From NCBI GenBank assembly GCA_905181785.1, contig CAJIZC010000011.1, forward strand, positions 21,046 to 85,045: a stretch of 64,000 bases of DNA, read 5' to 3'. The notes under the pieces were generated by a model. The model searched no databases. It was not told the DNA's origin and worked only from the letters and a program-made list of their open reading frames with translations. Positions 42,833 through 51,867 of this stretch are shown piece after piece. Made by a program: the position numbers and the translations under genes. Source of the DNA: an uncultured Candidatus Poseidoniales archaeon (lineage in GTDB: Archaea; Thermoplasmatota; Poseidoniia; Poseidoniales; Poseidoniaceae). Positions within the stretch are counted from its first letter, which is position 1. Each line of letters starts with the position of its first letter.

Positions 42833-43605
42833 GCATCCACGTCCATGTGTTCTGCGGCTTCTGCATTCGGCGACCAAACCAAACGCAAACCAACACCGTC
42901 GCCTCGATGGTCCCTCAATGCGGAAGCGCGTGCACGGCTTCGGGTGCTGTCCGATTCTGTAAACCAAGAACCACCTCTGTGGACTTTGCGTCCAGTCAGA
43001 TTCGAAGTGTGAGCGTTTTGTGTGCCAGAATGCTGCGTGTAGTTGGGGGCATAATCATCTTGACACCATTCTCCTGTTTGCCCGTGGAGATCTAAGAAAC
43101 CCCATGGATTCGCCTTTTTTTGCCCAACTTCCCGGGTGGTTGCACCAGCGTTTCCCGCATGCCAGCCATAATCATTTAATTCGGAATCACGGTCCCCGAA
43201 GCTCCAACGAGAATCCGTGTTTGCACGTGCGGCGTATTCCCATTCTGCCTCAGAGGGTAGCCGCCAAGTCCCGGTCAGTCCTAACCGCACGGTGTTTTGT
43301 TCTGCTTCATTCATTTTGGAAATAAAGGTTTGAGCATCATCCCATGAAATCATTTCTACAGGCCGAAGGCCTGCGGCCCAACCGTCCTGAAATTTCGATG
43401 GATTAAGCCCCATAATAGATTGCCAGTGGGCCTGAGTAACGGGGCGCTCTCCAAGAAAAAAAGGGTCAAGAATCTCTGTTTCAATGGCAGGGCGTTCGGT
43501 CTTTGAACCACGTTCATCGGCGTCACCCATTAGAAAACGACCAGGCTCGACAAGGATGTACCGTCCCCCGTAGAGGCCATCGAATGCAGGGCGCGTGGAA
43601 GACAT
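42829..43605 (-). CDS. FGE/sulfatase-modifying-factor fold protein lacking catalytic cysteines
   Basis: Seen: the fold signatures GRYILVEPGRFLMGD, FFLGERPVTQAHW, PVEMISWDDAQTFISKMN, WRLPSEAEWEYAAR, NPWGFLDLHGQTGEWCQDDY and HRGGSWFTESDSTRSRARAS, then GVGLRLV. This is the SUMF1/FGE C-type-lectin-like fold at full length. Aerobic FGE needs two active-site cysteines in the GGS...RxAxR segment; here there are none (Ser, Thr, Asp instead). No sulfatase lies nearby. Formylglycine generation is therefore unlikely; an EgtB-, PvdO- or binding-type role is possible. Start ATG 43605 (GAGG upstream) or GTG 43614. Confidence 0.82.
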   Translation of the reverse strand: MSSTRPAFDGLYGGRYILVEPGRFLMGDADERGSKTERPAIETEILDPFFLGERPVTQAHWQSIMGLNPSKFQDGWAAGLRPVEMISWDDAQTFISKMNEAEQNTVRLGLTGTWRLPSEAEWEYAARANTDSRWSFGDRDSELNDYGWHAGNAGATTREVGQKKANPWGFLDLHGQTGEWCQDDYAPNYTQHSGTQNAHTSNLTGRKVHRGGSWFTESDSTRSRARASALRDHRGDGVGLRLVWSPNAEAAEHMDVDA

Positions 43606-43610
43606 AGGCC

Positions 43611-44165
43611 TCACGATTCGGATTTGAGCATCGTTGCAGTGCGCAGTACAGACTCCACAAGGGTGTTGAGGCGTTCTGCAGTGGCTGCGTTTGCGAGTTC
43701 TCCATGATCGTCAAAGGCTTCCTTGACATGACCGACAGCCAATTGTTCAGGAACGGGCCAAGCGTGGAGCCACCGGAGCATAATTCTCATGTGATTCAGG
43801 GTGTTTGAATTTTCCATGCCCCCGAGGGTGCACATGAGGCCAAACGCTTTGCCTCCAACGTGCTTGTCATAGAGCCAATCGAATGTGTTTTTCATAACAC
43901 CAGACATTGTACCGTGGTATTCCGGTGAGCAGACCAAAAAGCCATCGCAAGAACTTGCTAATTCTTGAAATGCTTTCACATTTTCATGCTCCCAACAGCC
44001 GTCTTCACCGACAAAGGGAAGGGGGTTTTTGTCGCAATCCCAGAAATGAACTTCGGCTCCTGCTGCTTCGGCAATCGAAAGGGCTTGGGTGATCATCATG
44101 CCACTTTTGGAGGAGGGGCGGTATTCGCCAGAGAGTCCCAAGATGCGCAATGGTTGTTCGGTCAT
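43611..44165 (-). CDS. NADPH-dependent FMN reductase family flavoprotein
   Basis: Flavodoxin-like reductase of 184 residues. Seen: the FMN phosphate-binding segment LGLSGEYRPSSKSGMM, then VHFWDCDKNPLPF, then the CSPEYHGTMSGVMKNTFDWL motif that binds the isoalloxazine ring. Members reduce FMN, quinones, azo dyes or metals. It heads the operon with the FGE-like and ArsC-like genes, suggesting a redox or metalloid-related role. A TATA-like CTTAAATTGA 30 bp upstream of ATG 44165 predicts a nearly leaderless mRNA. Confidence 0.87.
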   Translation of the reverse strand: MTEQPLRILGLSGEYRPSSKSGMMITQALSIAEAAGAEVHFWDCDKNPLPFVGEDGCWEHENVKAFQELASSCDGFLVCSPEYHGTMSGVMKNTFDWLYDKHVGGKAFGLMCTLGGMENSNTLNHMRIMLRWLHAWPVPEQLAVGHVKEAFDDHGELANAATAERLNTLVESVLRTATMLKSES

Positions 44166-44190
44166 GCCGCTGGGTTGGCGCCAAAGCATT

Positions 44191-44213
44191 TCAATTTAAG
44201 GTCGTAATTTAAA
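44191..44213. promoter_or_regulatory. Divergent TATA pair
   Basis: A minus-strand CTTAAATTGA (44191-44200) serves the FMN reductase, and a plus-strand AATTTAAA (44206-44213) serves the TPR/EF-hand gene. The plus-strand leader of about 36 bases contains a CCCC/GGGG inverted repeat just before ATG 44273. Confidence 0.45.
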
Positions 44214-44272
44214 CACATACAGAAGCAATCCTTATGCATCCCTGTGAACCCCTTTAAGTTGGGGAACCCATT

Positions 44273-47020
44273 ATGGATGCCACTGACAATGAAAACAATC
44301 CACCGTCAGATGACAATTCGGATGATACTGTCGCTGATTCAGTGATGGATTCCATGGCTGCTGCGCTTGAATCAGCGGGTATTTCCATGGCCGAACCCTC
44401 GGAACAACCCGAAGAGAAAAAGAAGTATTCAGACGAAGTGCTTCGACAAGTGCTTGCGGACCAAAATATCGAAGATGAAGAAGGATTCATCGCCTTTGCC
44501 AAAACCATGGACGGTGATGAAAATGGATACCTAAACAAAACAGAACTTCTCGATGCTGCGGAAGCGTGGCTCCACATGAATACAAATGAGGGCGATCAAG
44601 AAGAAATGTCCGTTGAAGAAGAAGTCAATGCTTTGCTTCAAGAAGGCGAGGAATCTTCTCGGAAAAATGACTCCAAAAAAGCGCTCGCTGCGTTCAACAA
44701 AGCCATTTCCATCGACCCTTCATGCGACATGGCTTGGTTTAATCGAGGCGTGTTGCTTGAAGCCCAGCAAGACGCACGAGGTGCGCGGCAAGCCTTCCAG
44801 ATTTGCCTTGATCTCAATGAAGAGCACGCTCCTGCGACCGCTAATTTAGCTATACTTCTTGAGCGAATTGGGGATGAAAAGGGAGCCTATGAAATGGCGA
44901 CAAGAGCTTTGGTGTTTTTCCCAGGTCATCCAACACTCTCAGAACTGCAATCGAGGTGCCAAGGAAGCATTGAGAGCATCGAGATGGAAGCGATGCCAAT
45001 CGTTGAACCAACACAATCCTTTAGCGAAGCCCAAGTCAAGAAGGCTATGGAAGAAACCGGTGCAACCGATCGCGAAGCGGTCTTGGCAGAAGCGGTGCAC
45101 CATGATGACGGCAATGAAAACTTGGAGTTCAGTGAATTGATGGCCGCTGCTGAAGTGGTTGCGGCAACTGAAGTTGTGGAGATCAATCTTCAGGGTCAAC
45201 CGGCTTTATTGCATGAAACGGTAAAACCGGTAACAACTGCGGAACCTAAAGGAGTCCCTCTGCCCGGATCGCAACCAATTGCGGCCCCAACTCCAGCACC
45301 GGCTGTGGAAGCTGTCGCAGTGCCTCAAACCGAAGCAATCAACCTTGACAGTTTGGTAGAACAAGCCACGGAATTGATCAAAGCGGGCGCCGCTGCCGAT
45401 GCGCTTAACCTTCTGAAACCCCACTTGAAGACCATCGGTGCTCAACACGCACCGTCATGGCGGATTGCAGGGGGGGCTATGGCTCGTTTGAATTTAGATG
45501 ACCATGCCATCAGTGCCCTCATGCATGCGCAAAGCCTCGACCCTACCCAAGCGAGCGGATGGTTCAACCTCGGTTCAATTCATCAACGACGCGGTGAGCA
45601 CCAACAAGCCATTGCATCTTACATGAGCGCAATTGGAGCCCAACCCGATTACCTCAAAGCCTCACTTAAATGCAGCATGCTGTGCTACGAAACTGGCGAC
45701 ATCGAAAATTATCTTGTTGCAACACGCTCGGTGCTTTCTTCCGATGCGAACAACGCCGTTCGTACGCAAATGATAGAGGTCTTAATTGGTCTTGCAGAAG
45801 GAGAAGCAAACGTCATTGAATCAGCCCAAGGGCTACCCCCAACCTTGCCCGAAGGCCCCCATTTGGCCCAAGAAGCACTGCAGATGCTCGGTGTTGGTGC
45901 CACGTCCCTCCATGCTCGCGCTCACACCGCTTCAAACGATCATGTTCAAGCCGTAACCACCTGGAAGGCCCTCATCCAAAGCGATGGCACAAACCCAGAC
46001 AACTGGCGAGGACTTGCCCGAGCGCTTGAAAACGCAGGTGATTTAGAAACGGCTCAAAAATGCCACGCTAAAGCCACCGCATTGGGTGGAGCAACATCGG
46101 AATCACCTCAGCCAATCGAACAAGCAGTGCCGCTTCCAACCGATGCTCCACTTCAAGCCGAATCGGTACCAGCCTTCCCTGCACCTGCAATGTCAGTGCC
46201 AACTCAACCGGCACCTGAACCAGCCTACCCTGCTCCTGCAATGTCCGTGCCAACTCAACCGGCACCTGAACCAGTCTACCCTGCTCCTGCCTACTCGCCA
46301 CCACCGCCGGCAGCGCCAGAGCCACCGCATCCAGATGAAGCAACAGCAGATTTCTACATGGGCGCACTTGGCCTTAACAATGAACCGCAGGCACCCGAAT
46401 TCGCACAACAACCAGCGGTCGAAGCCCCAGCACCTTCACCGGCTTACGACTTAGCGAATGACCCATTGATGCAACCCCTTCCTGTGCAACGCACAGAACC
46501 TGAGGCTGCACCACAACCCGAAGTCGACCTGGCAAAGGCGGCCCTCGATGCCGCAGCAAGGGTTGCGGTGCAAACAACTGGCGAAGTCAATTCCATGTCA
46601 ATCGCAAATCAGGACATTGCATGGTACAATCAAGGCGTTCAGTTGATTGAAGATGGAAAATATGACAAAGCCCTTTCATCCTTTGACCGAGCCATCCCTT
46701 CGTTTGCCAATGATGAAGACATGCTCATTCGAATCCTTAATGGAAAGGGCAACGCATACTACTACCTTGAACAATACCCCAAGTGCGTGGAAGCCTACCA
46801 TCAAGCAATGCTGATTCGCCCCGCTGAAGTCCGTGGAAAAACTCTCTACAACATGGGAAGCGCCTACGCTGAAATGGAGCGATACCCCGATGCCATCAAA
46901 TGCTTCGAGCAATCGATCCCTCGAGGGCTTCTCAAGGAAGAAGTGGCTCGAGCCAGGGACCAAATCCGTCGCTGTTCAATTCTTCAAAAGGAACGAGACA
47001 GAAAGAGACGACGTGCTTGA
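44273..47020 (+). CDS. TPR protein with EF-hand and Pro-rich linker
   Basis: A 915-residue cytoplasmic protein without a signal peptide. Seen: an acidic start, an EF-hand-like loop (DGDENGYLNKTEL near residues 83-95), a first TPR block (about 112-230), a second EF-hand-like region (HDDGNENLEFSEL), a second TPR block (about 355-600), a Pro/Ala-rich linker with two identical-type 17-residue repeats, and a final TPR block (about 780-900) ending in a basic tail. It is a protein-interaction scaffold, possibly calcium-responsive. The TrmB-type regulator follows 15 bp later, so the two may act together. Confidence 0.8.
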   Translation: MDATDNENNPPSDDNSDDTVADSVMDSMAAALESAGISMAEPSEQPEEKKKYSDEVLRQVLADQNIEDEEGFIAFAKTMDGDENGYLNKTELLDAAEAWLHMNTNEGDQEEMSVEEEVNALLQEGEESSRKNDSKKALAAFNKAISIDPSCDMAWFNRGVLLEAQQDARGARQAFQICLDLNEEHAPATANLAILLERIGDEKGAYEMATRALVFFPGHPTLSELQSRCQGSIESIEMEAMPIVEPTQSFSEAQVKKAMEETGATDREAVLAEAVHHDDGNENLEFSELMAAAEVVAATEVVEINLQGQPALLHETVKPVTTAEPKGVPLPGSQPIAAPTPAPAVEAVAVPQTEAINLDSLVEQATELIKAGAAADALNLLKPHLKTIGAQHAPSWRIAGGAMARLNLDDHAISALMHAQSLDPTQASGWFNLGSIHQRRGEHQQAIASYMSAIGAQPDYLKASLKCSMLCYETGDIENYLVATRSVLSSDANNAVRTQMIEVLIGLAEGEANVIESAQGLPPTLPEGPHLAQEALQMLGVGATSLHARAHTASNDHVQAVTTWKALIQSDGTNPDNWRGLARALENAGDLETAQKCHAKATALGGATSESPQPIEQAVPLPTDAPLQAESVPAFPAPAMSVPTQPAPEPAYPAPAMSVPTQPAPEPVYPAPAYSPPPPAAPEPPHPDEATADFYMGALGLNNEPQAPEFAQQPAVEAPAPSPAYDLANDPLMQPLPVQRTEPEAAPQPEVDLAKAALDAAARVAVQTTGEVNSMSIANQDIAWYNQGVQLIEDGKYDKALSSFDRAIPSFANDEDMLIRILNGKGNAYYYLEQYPKCVEAYHQAMLIRPAEVRGKTLYNMGSAYAEMERYPDAIKCFEQSIPRGLLKEEVARARDQIRRCSILQKERDRKRRRA
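46190..46291 (+). repeat. 51-bp tandem repeat, two copies
   Basis: Copies 46190-46240 and 46241-46291 encode MSVPTQPAPEP[A/V]YPAPA in the Pro-rich linker of the TPR protein. They differ at very few bases. The flanks hold further partial PAPA/YPAPA units. Confidence 0.9.
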
Positions 47021-47035
47021 TCGAGAAGTGATTGT

Positions 47036-48424
47036 ATGAACTCAAATGAAACTTCTGACATCATTGCCCGTTTGGTTGAATGTGGCTTAGAAGCGAAACG
47101 GGCTCAAATTGTAATGGATTTAGCCACCCACCCACCTTCAAAGGCCAGTGAAGTTGGAAAGCGAATCGGCATTTCAAGAATGGACGCATACAATTCACTC
47201 CGCAAAATGCAAGAATTGGGACTCGTTAAAGCGACGCTCGACAAGCCGATGAGGTTCCAGGGAATTCGCATCGAAGAAGTGTTTGCCCTGTTGATTCAGC
47301 GTTCGGAAATGGACCTAAGGAGAATGCAAGAACACCTCGATGCAATGAAAGAAGGTAAGCAATCAGCGTTGTTGTCCTACAACGCCCCTCAAGCAGAGGC
47401 GAATTTCAGTGTTCTAAAAGACCGTCATTCCATCATGGCAAACCTCCAATCAATCTTGAATGAAGCCGAAAGCAATGTCTGGATGCTTCTGGGCAATTGG
47501 GGAATCCTTCACTTGAAAAGGTCAGGCGCCTATGAAGCGCTGATCAATGCTGTCAACCGTGGAGTAAAGGTGCGTATTTCATCATCGCTGAATGAGAAAA
47601 CTATCAAATTCTTTGATGAGATTGATGAGCGCATCGAGATCCGTCATCACGAACATTTTACCATTCAAGGAATCTATGTGGATGACGAACTTGGACTTCA
47701 GTTCATCAACACCGATGAAAACCCGACTGGAAGGGGGAAAAGCGATACAGCCTTGTTGATTGAATCCAAAGGCTTCATCGAGGCTCATGCTGAATTGATG
47801 GATATTCAATGGGCTGCAGCAATAAGTTACCGCGCCGCACGTGCACGACTCATGGAAGGTTCAATCATCGAACCACTCAACCTTACGCTCGGAGAAGGAT
47901 CCTACTATGAACGGCTCAAAAATTCCCTGCAAGAGAACCTAGAAAAAACGGATTCCTCTGATGCACCTAATGCCTTTTTGCGCAAAGCAGGTGAGTCGAT
48001 TCCCTCCAATGGCAGTCCGCAAGTTGCGGCTTTGTCCAGTCTTGGAATTGACCTCAACGAAGTGCTTAGTGCCGTCGGAAGACGGATTGGGCAGGAACTC
48101 GCCGGAAAATGGAACGGTGTGGAAAGCGATGTGGAATTTTGGAAGCATCTAGGCAATGAATGGAACCAAATGGGCATGGGCCAAATCGTCACAAAAGGCA
48201 TGCCTCCAAGCTCTGTTCTTGTCCACAATGGTGCAGCATGTGGCGGTAAACCGTTGGTTGGTGGAATGTTCTGTCACCTCGATGAAGGTATTTTACAAGG
48301 CATCGTGATGGAGCGGCACAACATCAAAGTCATGTCGAAAGAACGCGTTTGCACGAGCGAAGGACTCGACACTTGCCATTTCGAAATTGAGTGTCAAAGT
48401 ACCCCGACCGAATCAGTGGTCTGA
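47036..48424 (+). CDS. TrmB-type regulator with C-terminal V4R-like domain
   Basis: Domains in order: a TrmB winged helix (about residues 5-75, with SEVGKRIGISRMDAYNSLRKMQELGLV); a coiled linker; a PLD-like effector domain (about 115-270; LLGNWGILHLKRSGAYEALINAVNRGVKVRISSS); and a C-terminal domain (about 335-455) with LGIDLNEVLSAVGRRIGQELAGKW, VLVHNGAACGGKPLVGGMFCHLDEGILQGI and CTSEGLDTCHFEIE. The last resembles the V4R (4-vinyl reductase) ligand- and zinc-binding domain with its terminal Cys pair. The usual TrmB sugar-binding C-domain is absent. It probably senses a hydrophobic or redox ligand; targets unknown. Confidence 0.78.
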   Translation: MNSNETSDIIARLVECGLEAKRAQIVMDLATHPPSKASEVGKRIGISRMDAYNSLRKMQELGLVKATLDKPMRFQGIRIEEVFALLIQRSEMDLRRMQEHLDAMKEGKQSALLSYNAPQAEANFSVLKDRHSIMANLQSILNEAESNVWMLLGNWGILHLKRSGAYEALINAVNRGVKVRISSSLNEKTIKFFDEIDERIEIRHHEHFTIQGIYVDDELGLQFINTDENPTGRGKSDTALLIESKGFIEAHAELMDIQWAAAISYRAARARLMEGSIIEPLNLTLGEGSYYERLKNSLQENLEKTDSSDAPNAFLRKAGESIPSNGSPQVAALSSLGIDLNEVLSAVGRRIGQELAGKWNGVESDVEFWKHLGNEWNQMGMGQIVTKGMPPSSVLVHNGAACGGKPLVGGMFCHLDEGILQGIVMERHNIKVMSKERVCTSEGLDTCHFEIECQSTPTESVV

Positions 48425-48460
48425 GCGCAAGTTCTTAGGCGACCACCTCGTCGCACTACC

Positions 48461-48841
48461 ATGGACTGCGGTACATGTGAAACGGCTGGGCCTGTGCAGG
48501 TCATGCAACCAGAAGTTGTGAACGTCGCTCTCACCATTTCAGATAAGGCTCAAACAATGCTCGCCGATGCTTTTGGCGATGACCGCTCGATGGCGTTGCT
48601 TGTTGGTGTGCTTTCTGGTGGATGCTCAGGCTACATGTACGACCTTCAAATTGTGGAAGAAACTGATCAATCATGCCAAGAAATCACAATCAATGGCTTC
48701 AAAGTCCTTGTTCCAAACGCCTCCAGCCACCTTCTTGATGGCATTGAAATTGATTACGTCGATCGCCTAATGGGTGGTGGATTCAAAATCATCAACCCCA
48801 ATGCTGATTCATCCTGCGGCTGCGGCGAATCCTTTGCTTGA
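48461..48841 (+). CDS. A-type iron-sulfur carrier (IscA/ErpA)
   Basis: A 126-residue HesB-family protein. Seen: the three conserved cysteines, first in GGCSGYMYDL and the last two in SSCGCGESF, and the strand-rich core. An N-terminal extension of about 20 residues carries two further cysteines (MDCGTCETAG), not part of the family core. It carries or assembles Fe-S clusters. The YgfZ-like gene follows 9 bp later; in mitochondria ISCA proteins and IBA57 (a YgfZ homologue) act together in 4Fe-4S formation, so the pairing is meaningful. Confidence 0.92.
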   Translation: MDCGTCETAGPVQVMQPEVVNVALTISDKAQTMLADAFGDDRSMALLVGVLSGGCSGYMYDLQIVEETDQSCQEITINGFKVLVPNASSHLLDGIEIDYVDRLMGGGFKIINPNADSSCGCGESFA

Positions 48842-48850
48842 GGAAAAACA

Positions 48851-49552
48851 ATGCCAACAGCGCCATACCTCGATGGTCATTTGAGCGTTTGGCGCGGAAA
48901 CGATGTTCTATCTTTCATTGACGGCTTGTCAACAAATCATGTTCTTGACCTAAAGGAAGGACAATTCCGCCTCACCACCTTCACCACTGCACAAGCAAAG
49001 GTCATCGATCGAGTTGGGCTTTTTCACATGGGCGCTTTTGTTGCGGTGTTTAGCCATGGCCCATATTGGAAATCCCTCTTTGCACATATTTCCCCTCGTA
49101 TCTTAGGACAAGATGTCACCATATCCAATGCGACGGAAAACAATAATTTCTTTATTCAATTTGGAGTCGAATCGGACGATGTGGGCACCTTCAGTTCCAG
49201 TGAGGGGACGACAGTGGCACACTGCATGCCACACATCAACTACATTGTTGCTTCCAAGAACTCTGAAGTGCAAGTCGATTCTTCAATATCTGATTTCCAT
49301 GAATGGAGAGTGGATCATGTCATTCCATGGCAAGGGTTTGAAATTTCAGAAAAGCATCACGCATTTGCCTGTGGTTTGGCTGATGATGTGCACCCGGCCA
49401 AGGGATGTTACATCGGACAAGAATTGCTCACGCGGATGCGCACGAGAGGAAAGATGGGACGTGAACTGATCTGCGTCGACACGAACCAAGCATCACAAAA
49501 GGACATTACAACCCGGGGCTTGTCGAAGTCACTTGCAATCGTACGGCTCTGA
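48851..49552 (+). CDS. YgfZ/IBA57-like folate-binding protein
   Basis: GcvT-fold protein of 233 residues. Seen: an N-terminal LSVWRGNDVLSFIDGLSTNHV similar to GcvT family starts, and the diagnostic YgfZ motif K-G-C-Y-I-G-Q-E followed by LTRMRTRGKMGREL. The C-terminal barrel of longer YgfZ proteins is mostly missing. YgfZ and IBA57 help maintain particular Fe-S enzymes, using folate. Directly linked to the A-type carrier gene upstream. It ends 1 bp from the convergent malate dehydrogenase stop. Confidence 0.88.
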   Translation: MPTAPYLDGHLSVWRGNDVLSFIDGLSTNHVLDLKEGQFRLTTFTTAQAKVIDRVGLFHMGAFVAVFSHGPYWKSLFAHISPRILGQDVTISNATENNNFFIQFGVESDDVGTFSSSEGTTVAHCMPHINYIVASKNSEVQVDSSISDFHEWRVDHVIPWQGFEISEKHHAFACGLADDVHPAKGCYIGQELLTRMRTRGKMGRELICVDTNQASQKDITTRGLSKSLAIVRL

Positions 49553-49553
49553 A

Positions 49554-50492
49554 TCAATAGCCAAGCAGTTCAGAAAGTTGCGACTTGTAGAAGTTGCCTG
49601 ATCCCTGCAATGAGGCCAATTCTCCTTCCGACAATTCAAGTTCAAGAATCCGTTCAATACCGCCAGCGCCAAGAATCACCGGGACGCCGATGTACACATC
49701 ATCAAGGCCGTACTGTCCAGTGAGGTGGGCTGAGGCTGGAATCAATCGCTTGCGATCGTTGAGGACGGCTTCGGCCATGATGGCTGCTGCAGAACCAGGG
49801 GCATAGAATGCGGAACCTCGTTCGAGAAGCTTGACGATTTCACCGCCACCAGATGCTGTTCGCTTGCAAATGGCGTCAATTGTTTCTTCATCCAGTAGAT
49901 GTGTGATGGCAATGCCACCAACGGTGGTGAAACGAGGGAGTGGCACCATGGTGTCGCCGTGACCGCCAAGGACCATGGCTTGTACATCTTCTTCTGCACA
50001 ACCGACAGCTTGGGCGACAAAGTGCGTCATGCGGGCTGAGTCGAGGACACCTGCCTGACCGCAGACGCGGTTGGCTGGGAATCCGGTGACCTTCTGCATG
50101 TGGTAGGTCATCAAATCCAATGGGTTGGTGACCATGACAATGGTTGACTCGGGAGCGTGGTCTCGAATGCCTTCACCGACCTGCTTGACAATACCTGCAT
50201 TCTTTGCGATGAGGTCTTCGCGGGTCATTCCAGGTTGGCGGGGGAATCCCGAGGTGACAACGACAACATCAGATCCAGCGATGTCTTCGTAACTGGAGGT
50301 ACCAGTGATGGCGCCGTCGTAGTTGAGAACTTGTCCATTTTGAGACATGTCGAGTGCTTTTCCTTTAGCGAAGCCTTCGTAAATATCGAGTAAGACGATG
50401 TCTGCAATTTTCATTTGTGCGAGAACAAAGGCGCATGTTGCTCCCACGTTTCCGGCTCCAATCACTGCAATTTTTCTTCGGTTATTTCCCAT
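49554..50492 (-). CDS. mdh: Malate dehydrogenase (LDH-like type)
   Basis: NAD(P)-dependent oxidoreductase of the LDH/MDH superfamily. Seen: the Rossmann motif IAVIGAGNVGATCA at the N-terminus, an acidic residue after the second strand (LLDIYEG) that favours NAD, the substrate loop RQPGMTREDL with Arg at the MDH-type specificity positions, NPLDLMTYHM, DSARM, and catalytic His in GGHGDTMVPL. ATG 50492 starts directly before the Rossmann strand; a longer frame to 50561 is not supported. TCA-cycle enzyme; divergent from the transhydrogenase operon. Confidence 0.93.
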   Translation of the reverse strand: MGNNRRKIAVIGAGNVGATCAFVLAQMKIADIVLLDIYEGFAKGKALDMSQNGQVLNYDGAITGTSSYEDIAGSDVVVVTSGFPRQPGMTREDLIAKNAGIVKQVGEGIRDHAPESTIVMVTNPLDLMTYHMQKVTGFPANRVCGQAGVLDSARMTHFVAQAVGCAEEDVQAMVLGGHGDTMVPLPRFTTVGGIAITHLLDEETIDAICKRTASGGGEIVKLLERGSAFYAPGSAAAIMAEAVLNDRKRLIPASAHLTGQYGLDDVYIGVPVILGAGGIERILELELSEGELASLQGSGNFYKSQLSELLGY

Positions 50493-50703
50493 AATGGTCA
50501 CTTCGGCAAATCCCTCCATACAAAGGACCTCCATAAGGAACATGGTGAAGTTTTCAATCAATCAATGCTGCAAGGTGGAGGAAATGATACAAGAGTGGCA
50601 CCAAAATCCGACAATGTCATGCGAGTTGTCTAAAAACCCCCTTCCGTTGGATTCAACCAACCCCAGCCAGCGGCAACGTGGAGCGGGGGCTTGAGGCATC
50701 ATA

Positions 50704-51867
50704 ATGAAACTCGGCGTACCAATGGAACCAGAAGGCGAAACCCGTGTTGGAATTGTCCCATCGAGCATGAAAAAACTCCTCAAAGCAGGCTTTGAAGTTG
50801 TTATTGAAAGCGGTGCTGGAAAGGCTGCGAACTATCACGATGCTGATTACGAAAAGGCAGGAGCAACCGTCGGAACACGCGCTGACGCTCTTGCATGCAC
50901 AAACATCGTCTGCATCCGATTCCCTGGTGTTGAAGGCATTCAACAAGGTTCCAACTTAGCCTGTGTTTCAGATCCATTCAGAAACCCGGAACACGTCAAA
51001 GCGTGCATGGACACTGGAATCACCCTCCTGTCAATGGACATGATTCCTCGCCGTCTTTCTCGTGCACAATCCATGGACGTCAATTCTTCTCAAGACAACC
51101 TTGCAGGATACAAAGCGGTCCTGCTCGGAGCTGCGCACGTACCAAAGGGCATTCCAATGATGACCACATCTGCCGGAACCATACGCCCAGCAAAGATCGT
51201 CATCATGGGAAGCGGTGTTGCAGGTTTGCAAGCAATTGCAACAGCAAAACGTCTGGGTGGCGTTGTTTACGCCTCAGATGTACGGAAGTCGGCAGCCGAA
51301 CAAATCGAATCTGTGGGTGGTCGCTTCATTGAAGTCGAAGGCATGGACGATTTCGAGGACGAATCAGGATACGCAAAACCACTCACACCTGAATTCATTC
51401 AGAAGGTCAACGACACTGTTTGTGGGGTTGCGGCAGATGCGGACATCATCGTTACCACCGCTCGTATTTTCGGACGCCCTGCACCGATCACGGTGCCTTC
51501 AAGCGCTGTTAAGAACTTCAAGTCAGGTGCGGTTGTTGTTGACATGAATGCTGACGTTGGCGGGAATTGTGAAGACACCAAAGCAGGCGAAGTTACAATC
51601 ACCGACAACGGTGTCATTATCGTCGGAACTTCCAACCTACCCGGAACCCTCGCTACAACCTCGAGCATGCTTTATTCAAACAACTTAACCACCTTCATGA
51701 CTTCACTTGTCCACGAAGGTGAAGTCGTGATTTCTGAAGAGGATGACATTCTGGTCGGAGCTCCTGAAGGCAGCGATTTCTATGTGAACGGCATGGGTGG
51801 CGTCCTCATCTGTAAAGATGGAGCCATACATCCGAAGCAAACTCGCCTTGGAGGTGCACTCGAATGA
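50704..51867 (+). CDS. pntAA: NAD(P) transhydrogenase subunit alpha 1 (soluble NAD-binding dI)
   Basis: NAD(H)-binding domain of proton-translocating transhydrogenase, three-subunit layout as in Rhodospirillum rubrum. Seen: MKLGVPMEPEGETRVGIVP, the AGKAANYHDADYEKAGA segment, TTSAGTIRPAKIVIMGSGVAGLQAIATAKRLG with the Rossmann glycines, the DVRKSAAEQIESVGG region and VVVDMNADVGGNCE. Length 387 is normal for dI alone. It overlaps the next subunit by 4 bp (ATGA). GGGGGCTTGAGG upstream. Confidence 0.95.
   Translation: MKLGVPMEPEGETRVGIVPSSMKKLLKAGFEVVIESGAGKAANYHDADYEKAGATVGTRADALACTNIVCIRFPGVEGIQQGSNLACVSDPFRNPEHVKACMDTGITLLSMDMIPRRLSRAQSMDVNSSQDNLAGYKAVLLGAAHVPKGIPMMTTSAGTIRPAKIVIMGSGVAGLQAIATAKRLGGVVYASDVRKSAAEQIESVGGRFIEVEGMDDFEDESGYAKPLTPEFIQKVNDTVCGVAADADIIVTTARIFGRPAPITVPSSAVKNFKSGAVVVDMNADVGGNCEDTKAGEVTITDNGVIIVGTSNLPGTLATTSSMLYSNNLTTFMTSLVHEGEVVISEEDDILVGAPEGSDFYVNGMGGVLICKDGAIHPKQTRLGGALE

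Noticed and set aside
42743..43325. Plus-strand frames opposite the ArsC/FGE genes
   Set aside because: They are antisense shadows of genes with clear family motifs.
46190..46291. Repeats considered as a CRISPR or mobile element
   Set aside because: They are in-frame tandem codon repeats inside the TPR gene. No CRISPR array, transposase or integrase was seen anywhere in the window.
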